From assembly GCF_010470665.1 (NCBI RefSeq), contig NZ_VOPZ01000002.1:417988-481987 (forward strand): a DNA stretch of 64,000 nt, given 5' to 3'. Positions 52,870 through 60,878 of the stretch are shown here, piece after piece. How positions within the stretch are numbered: position 1 is the first letter of the stretch; the number at the start of each line of letters is the position of its first letter. A program made the position numbers and the translations under genes. The notes below the pieces were generated by a model that searched no databases, was not told the origin of the DNA, and saw only the letters and a list, made by a program, of their open reading frames with translations. The stretch is from Desulfovibrio sp. JC022 (lineage in GTDB: Bacteria; Desulfobacterota; Desulfovibrionia; Desulfovibrionales; Desulfovibrionaceae).

Positions 52870-53826
52870 ATGAAAATTAATATAACAATTTTTCTGACCC
52901 TACTGTCCCTGATTGCCGCCTGCGCATCAACTACTGCGAATTCTCCCGCCAACAGACCGGCTGAACAACTGAAACAGGAGATAAAGATGATCCCGCCACA
53001 TAAAAGAATCAACAGCTGGGCCTATCAACTGCAAGGTCCGTCAGTGGCTACGCTGGCTGAATCCCCTTACGAGCTGCTGGTGATTGATTATTCAAAAGAC
53101 GGTTCAGATAAAAATAAATTTTCAGCAAAAGAAATATCCATCCTTCATAAATTCAACAAAACCGTGCTCTGCTATTTCTCCATCGGAGAAGCTGAAGAGT
53201 ACCGTTTTTACTGGAAAAAGGAATGGGCTGAAAATCCACCTCGCTTTCTCGGACCGGAAAATCCGGATTGGGCCAAGAATTACAAAGTGAAATACTGGCG
53301 CGAAGATTGGTGGGAAATAGGATTACGCCCCTATCTGGACCGCATACTTGAAGCGGGATTTGACGGCGTTTATCTCGACATAGTGGACGCATACTGGTTC
53401 TGGCACGAGCAGGGCATGGAAGTGAAAGATACAGCGAATGAAATGGTCAAACTAATCAAAAGAATAGGCGACTACACCCGCAAGAAAACCGGGAAAAATT
53501 TTATTATCTGCCCCCAGAACGGCATGGGAGTATTTAAAGATTGCTCCCCGGAATACAAAGAAGTCTACTTCAAAACAATAGACATGGTCGGCCTTGAAAG
53601 CTTGCTGTTCAACATCCATAGTGAAGGTGACAAAAATTATCGCATACAACTGGCAAAACAACTCGCTGATGCAGGCAAAACAATTCTCGACGTAGAATAC
53701 ATCAAAGAATCACAGTACAAAAACTACCTGAAGCAGGTAAAAGCTCTGGATTTCAAACTGGTCCCCTACGGTTCAACGCCCGATGCGGAGCTGGATGGGA
53801 TTACTGATTTTTGGAAATTTAAGTAA
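52870..53826 (+). CDS. GH114-family endo-alpha-1,4-polygalactosaminidase-like lipoprotein
   Basis: A 318-residue exported lipoprotein (lipobox LIAAC). The TM1410-type barrel is clear: INSWAYQLQGPSVATLAESPYELLVIDYSKDG, VLCYFSIGEAEEYRFYW, LDRILEAGFDGVYLDIVDAYWFW, IICPQNGMGVF, DMVGLESLLFN (probable catalytic Glu), ILDVEYIKES. Such enzymes cut galactosamine polymers. It is divergent from the pel operon that encodes a related hydrolase, so it may free or remodel Pel at the cell surface, for example during dispersal (inference). Sequence similarity to the PelA hydrolase is by fold and motifs, not close identity. Confidence 0.88.
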   Translation: MKINITIFLTLLSLIAACASTTANSPANRPAEQLKQEIKMIPPHKRINSWAYQLQGPSVATLAESPYELLVIDYSKDGSDKNKFSAKEISILHKFNKTVLCYFSIGEAEEYRFYWKKEWAENPPRFLGPENPDWAKNYKVKYWREDWWEIGLRPYLDRILEAGFDGVYLDIVDAYWFWHEQGMEVKDTANEMVKLIKRIGDYTRKKTGKNFIICPQNGMGVFKDCSPEYKEVYFKTIDMVGLESLLFNIHSEGDKNYRIQLAKQLADAGKTILDVEYIKESQYKNYLKQVKALDFKLVPYGSTPDAELDGITDFWKFK

Positions 53827-53829
53827 AAT

Positions 53830-53841
53830 GCCTCCGGCGGC
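53830..53841. repeat. Core motif of the dispersed repeat, isolated
   Basis: The 12-base palindrome-like core GCCTCCGGCGGC occupies the gap between two convergent stop codons. The rest of the repeat is missing, so it may be a remnant. Confidence 0.5.
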
Positions 53842-55242
53842 TTAAATATTAAACCGCAATATTCCCCCGGCATGCAACGCATTCAACGCAATGGCGATCC
53901 CGGCCAGCATGACCAGTCCGGCACTTAGTACGGGCAGATTCTCAATCCACCTGCGTGACCCGGAAAACCTTTCGGTAAGCTTCGATGCCCGCACAGTCAG
54001 GATACCGATAATGATCAGCACAGCGGCAAGCCCAAGGCTGAACGCAAGGATCAGCAAAAGTCCGAAAACAATCCGCCCGAAAGCAACCGAAGCCAGCAGC
54101 ACCACCAACGCTGTCGGGCAGGGCACCATGCCCCCTGCAATACCGAGGCTGAGCATGGACCACCATGAAACCGGAGCGTCCCCGCTTCCATGATCATGAG
54201 TGTGTCCGTGATAGTGAACATGTGAATGGCCGTGGTCGTGATGATGGGAATGTCCATGGCTGTGCACTGCCCTGCGGGCCAGCATCATGTAGCCCACCGC
54301 AAAGACCAGTGAACCGGAAAATGCCCCCAGCCACGGATAAAGGTCGCCGGGCAGAAAATAGCGCGAAAGCAGCAAAGCCGCGATGCCAAGCACAATCACG
54401 CTGGCAACGTGAGTGATGGTTACGATGGTCCCGAGAGTAAAGGCATCACGGATACGCCCGCTGCGCCCGATGAGATAGGCCGCAACCATGGCCTTGCCGT
54501 GTCCCGGACTGAGCGCGTGCCCCATGCCCAGAAAAAAAGCCAGACCAAGGGCAAAGAGAATAGCTCCCGGTCCAAGATTTTCCTGCGCCAGGTAATCTTT
54601 AAGCGCGGCTTGGCTGGAATCTTCCTGCGGGCTGGGCTTGATTCCGTTATCATCCACAGTTGGCATCGGAGTGGGAAACGAAGCTCCCTGCCCTTCAATC
54701 TTCTTGGCAAAAAACTGATAATTGAGTTCCCGCGAATCAGGTGAAGTTTTGACCACACTGAATTGCGGGTCGGCCTGCACCTTCCACTTCAGCCACTTGA
54801 GTTCCCCGGTCTGAAAATTGTTATCGGAAAATTTAAGGTAATGCTTGCCGAAATCCTCTTTTGGCAAAGGGATGGCGTAAACCAGATTGGAACGCAGCCC
54901 GTTGTTATATCCGCCCGGTGCCGGAGAAACCGAATCATAATAAAGTTCAGGCGTTACCTGCTTATCATCCAGATAGACTTCCAGATTAGGAAGCAGGAGA
55001 CCGCTGATATCCCGCGAGAGCTTGCGTTCTTCAGAACCGGAAACACTGCCGTCATGATCGGCATCAGGAATAAGCGTGGCAGTGATGGATGGGCCGATAG
55101 AAGTATCATAAATAATAAGAAGCCTGCTGCCCTCGTTCATGACTGTGGTTTCCTGCACCACTTCCCCCAGTGGATGAGCCTGCGCCGATACTCCGCACAG
55201 ACAGCAAATCAAAACAATAAATATGGTAAACAGCTTTCGCAC
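53842..55242 (-). CDS. NicO-family nickel/cobalt exporter-like protein with His-rich loop
   Basis: A 466-residue protein. It has a signal peptide (about 1-23), a periplasmic N-terminal domain at about 24-215 with DADHDGSVSGSE (an EF-hand-like calcium site), then about six membrane segments. The NicO/RcnA motif GMGHALSPGHGKAMVAAYLIG is followed by a His-rich cytoplasmic loop (HSHGHSHHHDHGHSHVHYHGHTHDHG, given here in pieces). Such proteins move Ni or Co; export is likely. The TetR-TRAP operon is divergent from it, starting 99 bases away. No metal-responsive operator was seen. Confidence 0.85.
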   Translation of the reverse strand: MRKLFTIFIVLICCLCGVSAQAHPLGEVVQETTVMNEGSRLLIIYDTSIGPSITATLIPDADHDGSVSGSEERKLSRDISGLLLPNLEVYLDDKQVTPELYYDSVSPAPGGYNNGLRSNLVYAIPLPKEDFGKHYLKFSDNNFQTGELKWLKWKVQADPQFSVVKTSPDSRELNYQFFAKKIEGQGASFPTPMPTVDDNGIKPSPQEDSSQAALKDYLAQENLGPGAILFALGLAFFLGMGHALSPGHGKAMVAAYLIGRSGRIRDAFTLGTIVTITHVASVIVLGIAALLLSRYFLPGDLYPWLGAFSGSLVFAVGYMMLARRAVHSHGHSHHHDHGHSHVHYHGHTHDHGSGDAPVSWWSMLSLGIAGGMVPCPTALVVLLASVAFGRIVFGLLLILAFSLGLAAVLIIIGILTVRASKLTERFSGSRRWIENLPVLSAGLVMLAGIAIALNALHAGGILRFNI

Positions 55243-55302
55243 TTCGCTTTATTCCTTCTGCTAATTTTAAATTCGATAAGGGCAAGTTGTCATAGTTAGA
55301 TG

Positions 55303-55331
55303 TTGACAGCAATAGGGCACACAGCTATACA
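55303..55331 (+). promoter_or_regulatory. Sigma-70 promoter of the TetR-TRAP operon
   Basis: TTGACA (55303-55308) and TATACA (55326-55331) are 17 bases apart, nearly consensus. The expected transcription start is about 55338, directly before the tandem operators. Confidence 0.75.
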
Positions 55332-55341
55332 CTCTAAAAAA

Positions 55342-55372
55342 TGACCAGCGGTCACTTTATGACCAAAGGTCG
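55342..55372 (+). promoter_or_regulatory. Tandem TetR-type operators
   Basis: Two inverted repeats, TGACC-AGC-GGTCA (55342-55354) and TGACC-AAA-GGTCG (55360-55372), have centres 18 bases apart. They lie at the transcription start, consistent with autorepression by the TetR protein. Confidence 0.7.
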
Positions 55373-55397
55373 CAAAACTCATCATTCAGAAGACCAA

Positions 55398-56024
55398 ATG
55401 GCTAGAAAACAACAAGAAAAATCGCTCCAGACCAAGAAAGAGCTTATGGAATCAGCTAACGAACTTTTCGGAAAGAAAGGATTCGTGGAAACCACTGTGG
55501 CTGAAATCACCAAGCACGCCGGGTACGCCAAAGGCAGTTTCTACCGCCACTGGGTGAGCAAGGACAAACTTTTTCTGGAAATCGTGGAAGAAAAACTTAC
55601 CGAGTACCGCAATTCCCGCGATGACCGTTTGGATAAAGCCAGATCCCTTGAAGAAGTCATGAATATCATCTGGGATTTTCTGGAAAATATCGTCCGCGAC
55701 CAGAACTGGGCCAAGGTCTTTCTCGAATTCACCATCTATGCCTCACGGGTGCCGGAACTGCGCGAAGACCTAAGCTTAAGCCAATACCGCTTATCCGAAG
55801 AGGTCTTTGCCGATCTGGTCCGCGATTTTGTGGAAACAGACTATCCGCCAGAAAAAATCGGAGCCTTCAATACCGTACTCTTTGAAGGATATATGGTCCG
55901 CAGTTCCATTGAAAGCGGATTCATGATCCAAAGCAGCAACGGTGCCGGCCTGATCGGATTTGAAGATGTCCGCGAAGCCGCCATAACTCTCGCCTTAACT
56001 AATGGACTTAAAAAAGCTGAATAA
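55398..56024 (+). CDS. TetR-family transcriptional regulator
   Basis: A 208-residue regulator. The N-terminal helix-turn-helix (ESANELFGKKGFVETTVAEITKHAGYAKGSFYRHWVSKDKLFLEIV) is typical; the C-terminal ligand domain follows. The start is set at ATG 55398 (MARKQQ); an ATG at 55341 would lie inside the operators and almost on the transcription start, so it is unlikely. The TRAP genes follow at 34 bases, so it probably controls this operon and perhaps the divergent exporter. The ligand is unknown. Confidence 0.88.
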   Translation: MARKQQEKSLQTKKELMESANELFGKKGFVETTVAEITKHAGYAKGSFYRHWVSKDKLFLEIVEEKLTEYRNSRDDRLDKARSLEEVMNIIWDFLENIVRDQNWAKVFLEFTIYASRVPELREDLSLSQYRLSEEVFADLVRDFVETDYPPEKIGAFNTVLFEGYMVRSSIESGFMIQSSNGAGLIGFEDVREAAITLALTNGLKKAE

Positions 56025-56057
56025 TCAGCCATTTTGCATAAATAAACCGGAGGGAAC

Positions 56058-57068
56058 ATGAAAAAACTTTTGATTACAGTAGTGGCCGCAGCCATGTGCA
56101 TGTGCGCCCTGCCCCTGACTGCTGGTGCTAAATCCGTCAATCTGACCTACTCAAACTTCTTCCCGCCCACCCATATCCAGTCCAAACTGGCCCAGCAGTG
56201 GAGCGATGAAGTAATTAAACGCACTGACGGTCGCGTATCTATCGCCTACTTTCCCGGCGGCACGCTGACCAAAGCCAAGCAGTGCTACGACGGCGTAGTT
56301 GAAGGCCTTTCCGATATCGGCATGTCCGCACTGGCTTACTCCCGCGGCCGCTTCCCGACCATGGCCGCAGTTGATCTGCCCCTTGGCTACAAATCCGGCG
56401 TTGCTGCCACCAAGGTTGCCAATAAAGTTTATGAAAAATTCCAGCCCAAGGAACTGCGCGATGTAAAAGTACTTTTCTTTCATGCCCACGGTCCCGGTCT
56501 GCTCTTCACTGCCAAAAAGCCGGTTAAAACCCTTGAAGACCTCAAAGGCATGAAACTGCGCGGAACCGGCAACTCCGCCCAGTTGCTCAAAGCTCTTGGC
56601 GCGGCTCCGGTTGCCATGTCCATGCCCGACACTTATCAGGCCATCCGCAAAGGTGTTGTGGACGGCGGCGTCTACCCCATGGAAACCAACAAGGGTTGGA
56701 AAATGGGCGAAGTTGTTGATTATTGTACCCTCGATTACCCGGTCGGTTACACCACCACTTTTTTTGCGGTCATGAACAAGGACAAGTGGGATGCCATTTC
56801 CGAACAGGACCAGAAAACCATCATGGAAATCAGCAAGGAATTTGCAGCCAAACACGGTCAGGCATGGGATGAAAGCGACAAGGAAGGACGCGAATTCCTG
56901 ACCAAGAAAGGCGGACAGTTCATCGAGCTCAGCGAAGCCGAAGGCAAACGTTGGAAGGAAAAAGCCGCGCCCATGATGGATAACTACATCAAGAAAGCAG
57001 GCAAGAAAAAACTCAACGGAAAAGAAATCCTCGACTTCACCGTAGAAACTTTAAATAAAGTACAGTAA
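56058..57068 (+). CDS. dctP: TRAP transporter substrate-binding protein DctP
   Basis: A 336-residue periplasmic protein with a signal peptide (about 1-24, LLITVVAAAMCMCALPLTAGA). The body matches the DctP/TAXI-like DctP family (NLTYSNFFPPTHIQSKLAQQWSDEVIKRTDGRVSI, FFHAHGPGLLFTAKKPVKTLEDLKGMKLRGTGNSAQLLKALGAAPVAMSMPDTYQAIRKGVVDGG), with the conserved Arg in KLRGTGN that binds the carboxylate of the ligand. The ligand is likely an organic acid. It is the second gene of the TetR operon. A repeat hairpin follows 14 bases after its stop. Confidence 0.92.
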   Translation: MKKLLITVVAAAMCMCALPLTAGAKSVNLTYSNFFPPTHIQSKLAQQWSDEVIKRTDGRVSIAYFPGGTLTKAKQCYDGVVEGLSDIGMSALAYSRGRFPTMAAVDLPLGYKSGVAATKVANKVYEKFQPKELRDVKVLFFHAHGPGLLFTAKKPVKTLEDLKGMKLRGTGNSAQLLKALGAAPVAMSMPDTYQAIRKGVVDGGVYPMETNKGWKMGEVVDYCTLDYPVGYTTTFFAVMNKDKWDAISEQDQKTIMEISKEFAAKHGQAWDESDKEGREFLTKKGGQFIELSEAEGKRWKEKAAPMMDNYIKKAGKKKLNGKEILDFTVETLNKVQ

Positions 57069-57081
57069 GTAAAGCCCTCTG

Positions 57082-57164
57082 GCGAAGCCTGATAAAAGTT
57101 TTCGGAGAGTCCAGAGAACCCTTTTCCAAAAGGGTTCTCTGGTCCCCGAAGGGCCGCCGGAGGC
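57082..57164 (-). repeat. Dispersed hairpin repeat, copy D
   Basis: An 83-bp copy in reverse orientation. It starts GCGAAGC and ends GCCGCCGGAGGC on the plus strand. The central stem pairs CCAGAGAACCCTTTT with AAAAGGGTTCTCTGG. It sits between dctP and dctQ, mirroring copy C between the ABC binding-protein gene and its permease gene. Confidence 0.85.
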
Positions 57165-57188
57165 ATTCTTAATTTTTGGAGTAGTAAA

Positions 57189-57674
57189 TTGGGTAATCAG
57201 ATTTTAAGCCTCATTGATAAATTTGAGGCATTGTTAAAAAATATCGCTGCGGTCTGTTTGATCGGCATGGCCCTTTTGACCGGGGCGGACATTATTTCAC
57301 GCGGCGTGCTGGATACCCCAATTTTCGGGGTCGAAGATATTGTTGCGGTTCTAGCTGTTCTGACCACCGGACTGGCCCTTGGCTATGCTCAGTCCCAGAA
57401 AGCAAACATCGGCGTGGAATTCCTGTATAGCAAAATGAACTCTCGCACCAGGCGCATGGTCAGGATCATCACCACTTCCATGAGCGTTGCTCTTTTCAGT
57501 ATGGTCACTTGGAGGCTCTACCTTTACGGCTGCTCCATGCGCGAGGCTGAAGAAGTCTCCATGACTCTTGAACTGCCAACTGACATGGTCATTTTCGCAC
57601 TCGCTTTCGGTTTCGGTTGCTTTACCCTTACCTTGCTGAAAGAACTCATCATGCTCTTTAAAGGGGAAGAATAA
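57189..57674 (+). CDS. dctQ: TRAP transporter small permease DctQ
   Basis: A 161-residue inner-membrane protein with four hydrophobic segments (IAAVCLIGMALLTGADI, IVAVLAVLTTGLALGYA, ITTSMSVALFSMVTWRLYL, VIFALAFGFGCFTLTLL), as usual for DctQ. It begins at TTG 57189, with GGAG 7 bases upstream. TTG is a weak start, so its output per message should be low compared with dctP. Together with copy D upstream this fits the need for many binding proteins per transporter (inference). dctM starts directly after its stop. Confidence 0.9.
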   Translation: MGNQILSLIDKFEALLKNIAAVCLIGMALLTGADIISRGVLDTPIFGVEDIVAVLAVLTTGLALGYAQSQKANIGVEFLYSKMNSRTRRMVRIITTSMSVALFSMVTWRLYLYGCSMREAEEVSMTLELPTDMVIFALAFGFGCFTLTLLKELIMLFKGEE

Positions 57675-58988
57675 ATGGAACCGACCACTCTTGGAATCAT
57701 CGGCATCTTTGTGATGCTTGCCCTGCTCATGACCCGCATGCCCGTGGCTTACGTCATGACCCTCGTAGGCTTTGGCGGTTTCTCCATGCTTATCTCCGTG
57801 AAAGGCGGCATGAACCTGCTGTCACGCAGTTTTTACGACACATTTTCATCCTACAGCCTGTCCACCATTCCCCTGTTCATCCTTATGGGCCAACTGGCCT
57901 TTAACAGTGGAATCAGCCGCAGACTCTACAGCACGGCCTATCATTTCATGGGCCATATTCAGGGCGGTCTGGCTATGGCTACTGTTGCTGCCTGCACAGC
58001 TTTCGGCTCGGTATGCGGCTCCAGTCCGGCTACAGCCGCGACCATGGCAACAGTAGGTATCCCGGAAATGAAACGTTACGGCTACTCCAACTCCCTTGCA
58101 GCGGGTTCTGTTGCATCCGGCGGCGGACTCGGCATGATCATGCCGCCCAGCATCGTACTGATTGTTTACGGAATCCTTACTGAACAATCCATCGGTGAAC
58201 TGTTCATGGCTGGGATATTGCCATCGGTAGTGCTGACCATCCTGTTCATCATCGCCATTGCGTTGGTCTGTCACCGCGATCCCAGTCTCGGACCCAAGGG
58301 TGAAAAATTTCCCTTGAGTGCCAAACTGAGATCTCTCATGGGACTTATCGATACCATCGCTGTGTTCGCCCTTGTAATCGGCGGCATGTTCTTCGGTTTC
58401 TTCACTCCCAATGAATCAGCAGCAGTAGGTGTGCTGGGAATTCTCATTTTGGGTATCATCAAACGCCAGCTAACTTGGCAGGCCTTTGTTAATTCGCTCT
58501 ATGAAACCCTGCGCACTTCGGTGATGGTGCTTTTCCTCGTGGCCGGGGCATTGATTTTCGGTAAATTTCTGGCAGTGACCCGCATTCCGTTCAATGTGGC
58601 CGAATGGACCGCATCATTCGACCTGCATCCGCTGATCATCGTCTCCATGATTCTCATCGTCTACTTTATCGGCGGCTGCATCATGGACGCGCTGGCCCTG
58701 ATAATGCTGACCATCCCAGTCTTCTACCCGGTAATCACCACACTGGGCTTCGATCCCATCTGGTTCGGAGTCATCATCGTGCTGGTCACCCAGATCGGGG
58801 TCATCACCCCGCCGGTGGGCATAAATGTCTACGTGGTCTACGGCATGGCCCAGAAATTCGCCCCGGATATCACGCTGGAAGATATCTTCAAGGGAACCAT
58901 GCCCTTCCTGCTGGCAATTCTTGTGGGGATTGTGCTTTTTGCCATCTTCCCGCAGATTATTTTGTATCTGCCGCAGGCTATGTATTAG
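57675..58988 (+). CDS. dctM: TRAP transporter large permease DctM
   Basis: A 437-residue inner-membrane protein with about 12 hydrophobic segments. It has family motifs (FILMGQLAFNSGISRRLYSTAYHFMGHIQGGLAMATVAACTAFGSVCGSSPATAATMATVGIPEMKRYGYSNSLAAGSVASGGGLGMIMPPSI, and TPPVGINVYVVYG near the end). It couples uptake to the sodium or proton gradient. ATG 57675 abuts the dctQ stop. It ends at a strong bidirectional terminator. Confidence 0.94.
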   Translation: MEPTTLGIIGIFVMLALLMTRMPVAYVMTLVGFGGFSMLISVKGGMNLLSRSFYDTFSSYSLSTIPLFILMGQLAFNSGISRRLYSTAYHFMGHIQGGLAMATVAACTAFGSVCGSSPATAATMATVGIPEMKRYGYSNSLAAGSVASGGGLGMIMPPSIVLIVYGILTEQSIGELFMAGILPSVVLTILFIIAIALVCHRDPSLGPKGEKFPLSAKLRSLMGLIDTIAVFALVIGGMFFGFFTPNESAAVGVLGILILGIIKRQLTWQAFVNSLYETLRTSVMVLFLVAGALIFGKFLAVTRIPFNVAEWTASFDLHPLIIVSMILIVYFIGGCIMDALALIMLTIPVFYPVITTLGFDPIWFGVIIVLVTQIGVITPPVGINVYVVYGMAQKFAPDITLEDIFKGTMPFLLAILVGIVLFAIFPQIILYLPQAMY

Positions 58989-59012
58989 AGCTGGATAGAC
59001 TGACAAACAATT

Positions 59013-59044
59013 AAAGCCGCCGCATTTTAAAATGCGGCGGCTTT
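59013..59044. terminator. Bidirectional terminator
   Basis: AAAGCCGCCGCATTTT pairs with AAAATGCGGCGGCTTT, followed by TT; the stem is nearly perfect. It separates dctM from the convergent methyltransferase gene. Confidence 0.9.
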
Positions 59045-59060
59045 TTAGCGTTGTAATAAG

Positions 59061-59825
59061 CTACTCTTTAACCAAATATCCGGCAGGAGCATTGGTCCAC
59101 GGTAAAGTTTTAATCTTTACTCCGGGCTTGTCCGCAAAAAACTCATCCACAGCCTTGGTCTCACCGGGCCATTGCTGAATTCCATATTCATCGAACAACA
59201 TGACTCCTCCCCTGCTGAGCAAAGGCCAAAAAGCCTCAAGGGCCGCCTTTGTCGGGGCATACAAGTCACAATCAAAATGGATTAAAGAAAAACGCACACC
59301 GGGATTATCTTCGACAAATTGCTTGCAACTCTCCTCAATCTGCCCTTCAACAAGCTTGATTCGAGGCTTTTGAGGTATAAACCGATCATCATCGAATAGC
59401 TTAATCGCATCCAGAAGTTCCTGATAATGATCTTTCGGAGAAAATCCGCCGATCATCTTATTGGAATCTTCCACGCTCTTACCGTCTTCAGGTGAAAAAG
59501 CCGTAAATCCTTCCCAGTTATCAAAACCCCAAACAGTCTTGGTTCTATCGCCAATACAATATGATTCCAGCAGGTTCGCCCATGTAAAAAGGCCCATTCC
59601 CCTGAACACACCAAGTTCAGCAATGTCGCCGGGAACATCAAGAGTCATCTGGAATAATTCTGAATGAGCCAGAAATCTTTTGATCCACTGCCTGCGCCCT
59701 AAAACCATCCAATGCTTGGCTGCATCAAGAGGAGAAAAATCATGCTTCTCGCAATGATCTGCAATCTGTTGTTCAACCTCACTGTCACTCAAAGATTTGG
59801 CAAATCCATCAAATTTATCTGTCAT
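59061..59825 (-). CDS. TylF-type SAM-dependent methyltransferase
   Basis: A 254-residue enzyme of the macrocin-O-methyltransferase (TylF) family. Markers are GDIAELGVFRGMGLFTWANLL, VWGFDNWEGF, KLVEGQIEESCKQF and SLIHFDCDLYAPTKAALEAFWPLLSRGGVMLFDEYG, the last two with acidic metal-binding residues. Members methylate hydroxyls of sugars or natural products. ATG 59825 follows the radical-SAM stop by 1 base; a longer frame upstream overlaps that gene. The substrate is unknown; surface glycans are one option. Confidence 0.85.
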   Translation of the reverse strand: MTDKFDGFAKSLSDSEVEQQIADHCEKHDFSPLDAAKHWMVLGRRQWIKRFLAHSELFQMTLDVPGDIAELGVFRGMGLFTWANLLESYCIGDRTKTVWGFDNWEGFTAFSPEDGKSVEDSNKMIGGFSPKDHYQELLDAIKLFDDDRFIPQKPRIKLVEGQIEESCKQFVEDNPGVRFSLIHFDCDLYAPTKAALEAFWPLLSRGGVMLFDEYGIQQWPGETKAVDEFFADKPGVKIKTLPWTNAPAGYLVKE

Positions 59826-59826
59826 T

Positions 59827-60828
59827 TCATACCTTGAGATCAAAAAGTTTATAAGCGTCAAGAGGCTTTTCGCGCTCAACGTTAGGGGCTACATATTTAT
59901 CAAAAAATTCGTCATCTTCGCCCAGAAGGCAACAAGGATGAGTCCCTTGAAACCATTTGCTGGTCAGCAGGGCTGCACGGGCGTCAGCCAGCGAGGTATC
60001 TTTAATATTACCCAAAGTATACTGGCAAAAATTGCAAGGAAAAATCTCGCCACAGGCGCTGACTGCCATAAAATTCTGTCCGGCAGGACAGTAGTCTGTA
60101 CCATTACAGTCATATACATCACGGCCGATATGTCTTTGACCGTTTGGAAGCATCCCTCTGGTTTCAAAAATTTCCTTTAAATGAGCAGCTTCATTCGGGG
60201 TAATACGGATGTCCCTGATTCCATCCCATCTGCCAACAGGCATGGCAACCTGAACTTCAACCCGGACCTGTAATTCTTTCCCTATCTCCAAAACTTTTTT
60301 AAAACTTTCCTGCTCAATGGTTTTATGCGAAACCACTGTAGATACAGCTGAATGGAGGCCTTCGGCTGTAGTATTCTTCACCGCTTCAATAACCCTTTCA
60401 AATGATCCAAGCATTCTGTTGGAATCATGCTCCTCCGCAAAACCGGAATCAAGGCTATAGCTCACTTTATCAACATCCAAGGCTTTAAGCTCCCTGATTG
60501 CAGCACGATCCATCGCCCAGCCGTTGGAAACAACATTAATATATGTCTCCTTGGGGTGAATCATTTCTATAATGCTCTTTAACCTATCGAATTCAAGTAT
60601 GGCCTCGCCACCCTGTAGAACATAATGAAAAACTCCCAGCTCATAAGCTTCCTGAGTAAATCTGCGCAAAAAATCAAGATCAACATCAGGCTGATGCTTA
60701 AATACGGACGCGTAACAATGCGAACACGACATATTGCATCTATTGGTCACGTCTAATGCAATAGTACGTAATTTTTCAGGAGAATTATGTGCCTGTCTTT
60801 CGTGCAGTAAATATTTATCTTGAAACAT
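59827..60828 (-). CDS. Radical SAM protein with SPASM-like C-terminus
   Basis: A 333-residue iron-sulfur enzyme. The radical SAM motif CNMSCSHCY (C-x3-C-x2-C) is near residue 30; the SAM-binding core has LQGGEAILEF and NVVSNGWA. The C-terminal part has a SPASM-like cluster set (CNGTDYCPAGQNFMAVSACGEIFPCNFCQYTLGNI...CC). The reaction is unknown. It is coupled to the TylF-type methyltransferase (stop and start one base apart), so both may modify one small molecule, peptide or sugar. No precursor-peptide ORF was found nearby. Confidence 0.88.
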   Translation of the reverse strand: MFQDKYLLHERQAHNSPEKLRTIALDVTNRCNMSCSHCYASVFKHQPDVDLDFLRRFTQEAYELGVFHYVLQGGEAILEFDRLKSIIEMIHPKETYINVVSNGWAMDRAAIRELKALDVDKVSYSLDSGFAEEHDSNRMLGSFERVIEAVKNTTAEGLHSAVSTVVSHKTIEQESFKKVLEIGKELQVRVEVQVAMPVGRWDGIRDIRITPNEAAHLKEIFETRGMLPNGQRHIGRDVYDCNGTDYCPAGQNFMAVSACGEIFPCNFCQYTLGNIKDTSLADARAALLTSKWFQGTHPCCLLGEDDEFFDKYVAPNVEREKPLDAYKLFDLKV

Positions 60829-60878
60829 ATCGCCAAGGAATAATTTATTAAATTTTCAGAGTCAAATCATCAATGTCC

